Of a DNA stretch of 38,558 bases, positions 38,437 to 38,558 are shown in pieces. Position 1 is the stretch's first letter. Each line of letters opens with the position of its first letter. Origin of the DNA: Oscillospiraceae bacterium. Lineage in GTDB: Bacteria > Bacillota > Clostridia > Oscillospirales > Acutalibacteraceae. The DNA lies in the NCBI GenBank assembly GCA_029013165.1, contig JAQXMV010000125.1, forward strand, positions 1 through 38,558, written 5' to 3'. The notes under the pieces were generated by a model that searched no databases, was not told the DNA's origin, and worked only from the letters and a program-made list of their open reading frames with translations. The translations under genes were made by a program, and so were the position numbers.

Positions 38437-38451
38437 GGAGTATACTACTCC
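38437..38451. promoter_or_regulatory. Palindrome just after the transcription start
   Basis: GGAGTA-TAC-TACTCC is a perfect 6-3-6 inverted repeat about 13 bases downstream of the -10 box of the secreted-protein gene. It suits an operator or a 5' hairpin. Confidence 0.4.
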
Positions 38452-38463
38452 ACTTTCCCTTAT

Positions 38464-38492
38464 ACTATATAATTTTTTCCGTCAAAAGTCAA
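38464..38492 (-). promoter_or_regulatory. Promoter of the secreted-protein gene
   Basis: On the minus strand, TTGACT (38487-38492) and TATAGT (38464-38469) are 17 bases apart, about 70 bases before the ATG. Confidence 0.75.
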
Positions 38493-38558
38493 TATTTATC
38501 AAGAACTTTAATGGTTTTAAAATATTTCGATTATAACCTTTCCGCCTTTCTGATGGCT

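Overview
The window looks like chromosome from an anaerobic Gram-positive of the class Clostridia, probably a gut-associated Oscillospirales or related lineage. This is inferred from strong AAGGAGG-type ribosome sites, sigma-A promoters with 17-base spacers, TTG and GTG starts, an oxygen-sensitive [FeFe]-hydrogenase-like operon, a C_GCAxxG_C_C family protein, an EpsG-type polymerase, a DivIVA-like protein and a secreted protein with a cysteine-rich C-terminal motif typical of such surface proteins. No rRNA, tRNA, CRISPR array, insertion sequence or phage gene is visible.

Layout. Positions 1-2300 (+) hold the 3' part of an MTA/SAH nucleosidase gene, then a PHP-domain phosphoesterase and an unknown protein. 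A decayed partial copy of the unknown gene lies in 2485-2588. Positions 2706-6990 (+) are a tightly overlapping operon: DRTGG protein, RsbW-like ATPase, [FeFe]-hydrogenase-like iron-sulfur protein, second DRTGG protein, second PHP protein, C_GCAxxG_C_C protein and hemolysin III. The first five form a set resembling the putative sensory (HydS-like) hydrogenase loci.

Positions 26147 down to 7130 (-) are one long block of 19 genes, apparently read from a single promoter near 26236-26264. It is a Wzx/Wzy-type cell-surface polysaccharide locus. Aminotransferase, phosphoglycosyl transferase and NeuD-type acetyltransferase (PglE/PglC/PglD or EpsN/EpsL/EpsM type) suggest initiation with a diacetamido-trideoxy sugar. 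These are followed by three GT4 and four GT2 glycosyltransferases, a CysE-like acetyltransferase, an EpsG/Wzy polymerase, a DUF6625 protein, a Stealth phosphotransferase, a flippase, VanZ, a nucleotidyltransferase-fold protein, an LCP ligase that could attach the polymer to the wall, and an MFS transporter. No 4,6-dehydratase and no Wzz/tyrosine-kinase co-polymerase is present.

Positions 27703-26427 (-) carry YdcF, a SecB-like chaperone and a DUF1292 protein. glmS (27945-29768, +) supplies glucosamine-6-phosphate for wall and capsule sugars. A lysR gene is divergent from a SemiSWEET-like membrane protein gene, with a T-N11-A inverted repeat between them. Next come a DivIVA-like coiled-coil protein and a large acidic-repeat membrane protein with a possible inactive signal-peptidase-like domain, then a diacylglycerol kinase family protein with a structured leader.

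Positions 35765-38558 are the most unusual part. Two tiny genes too short for normal ORF calling (36095-36202, + and 36474-36584, -) face each other. Each has an excellent ribosome site and an intrinsic terminator; the plus-strand gene has a near-consensus promoter. Both encode 35-36 residue peptides with the same plan: amphipathic hydrophobic helix, Lys-Ser-Ser-Glu junction, acidic tail. Between their terminators lies a 97-base nested inverted repeat. Next to them is a secreted protein whose C-terminus combines a CxCxCH motif with a similar amphipathic helix. This peptide pair and its neighbour are my best candidate for an undescribed system; the function is unknown.
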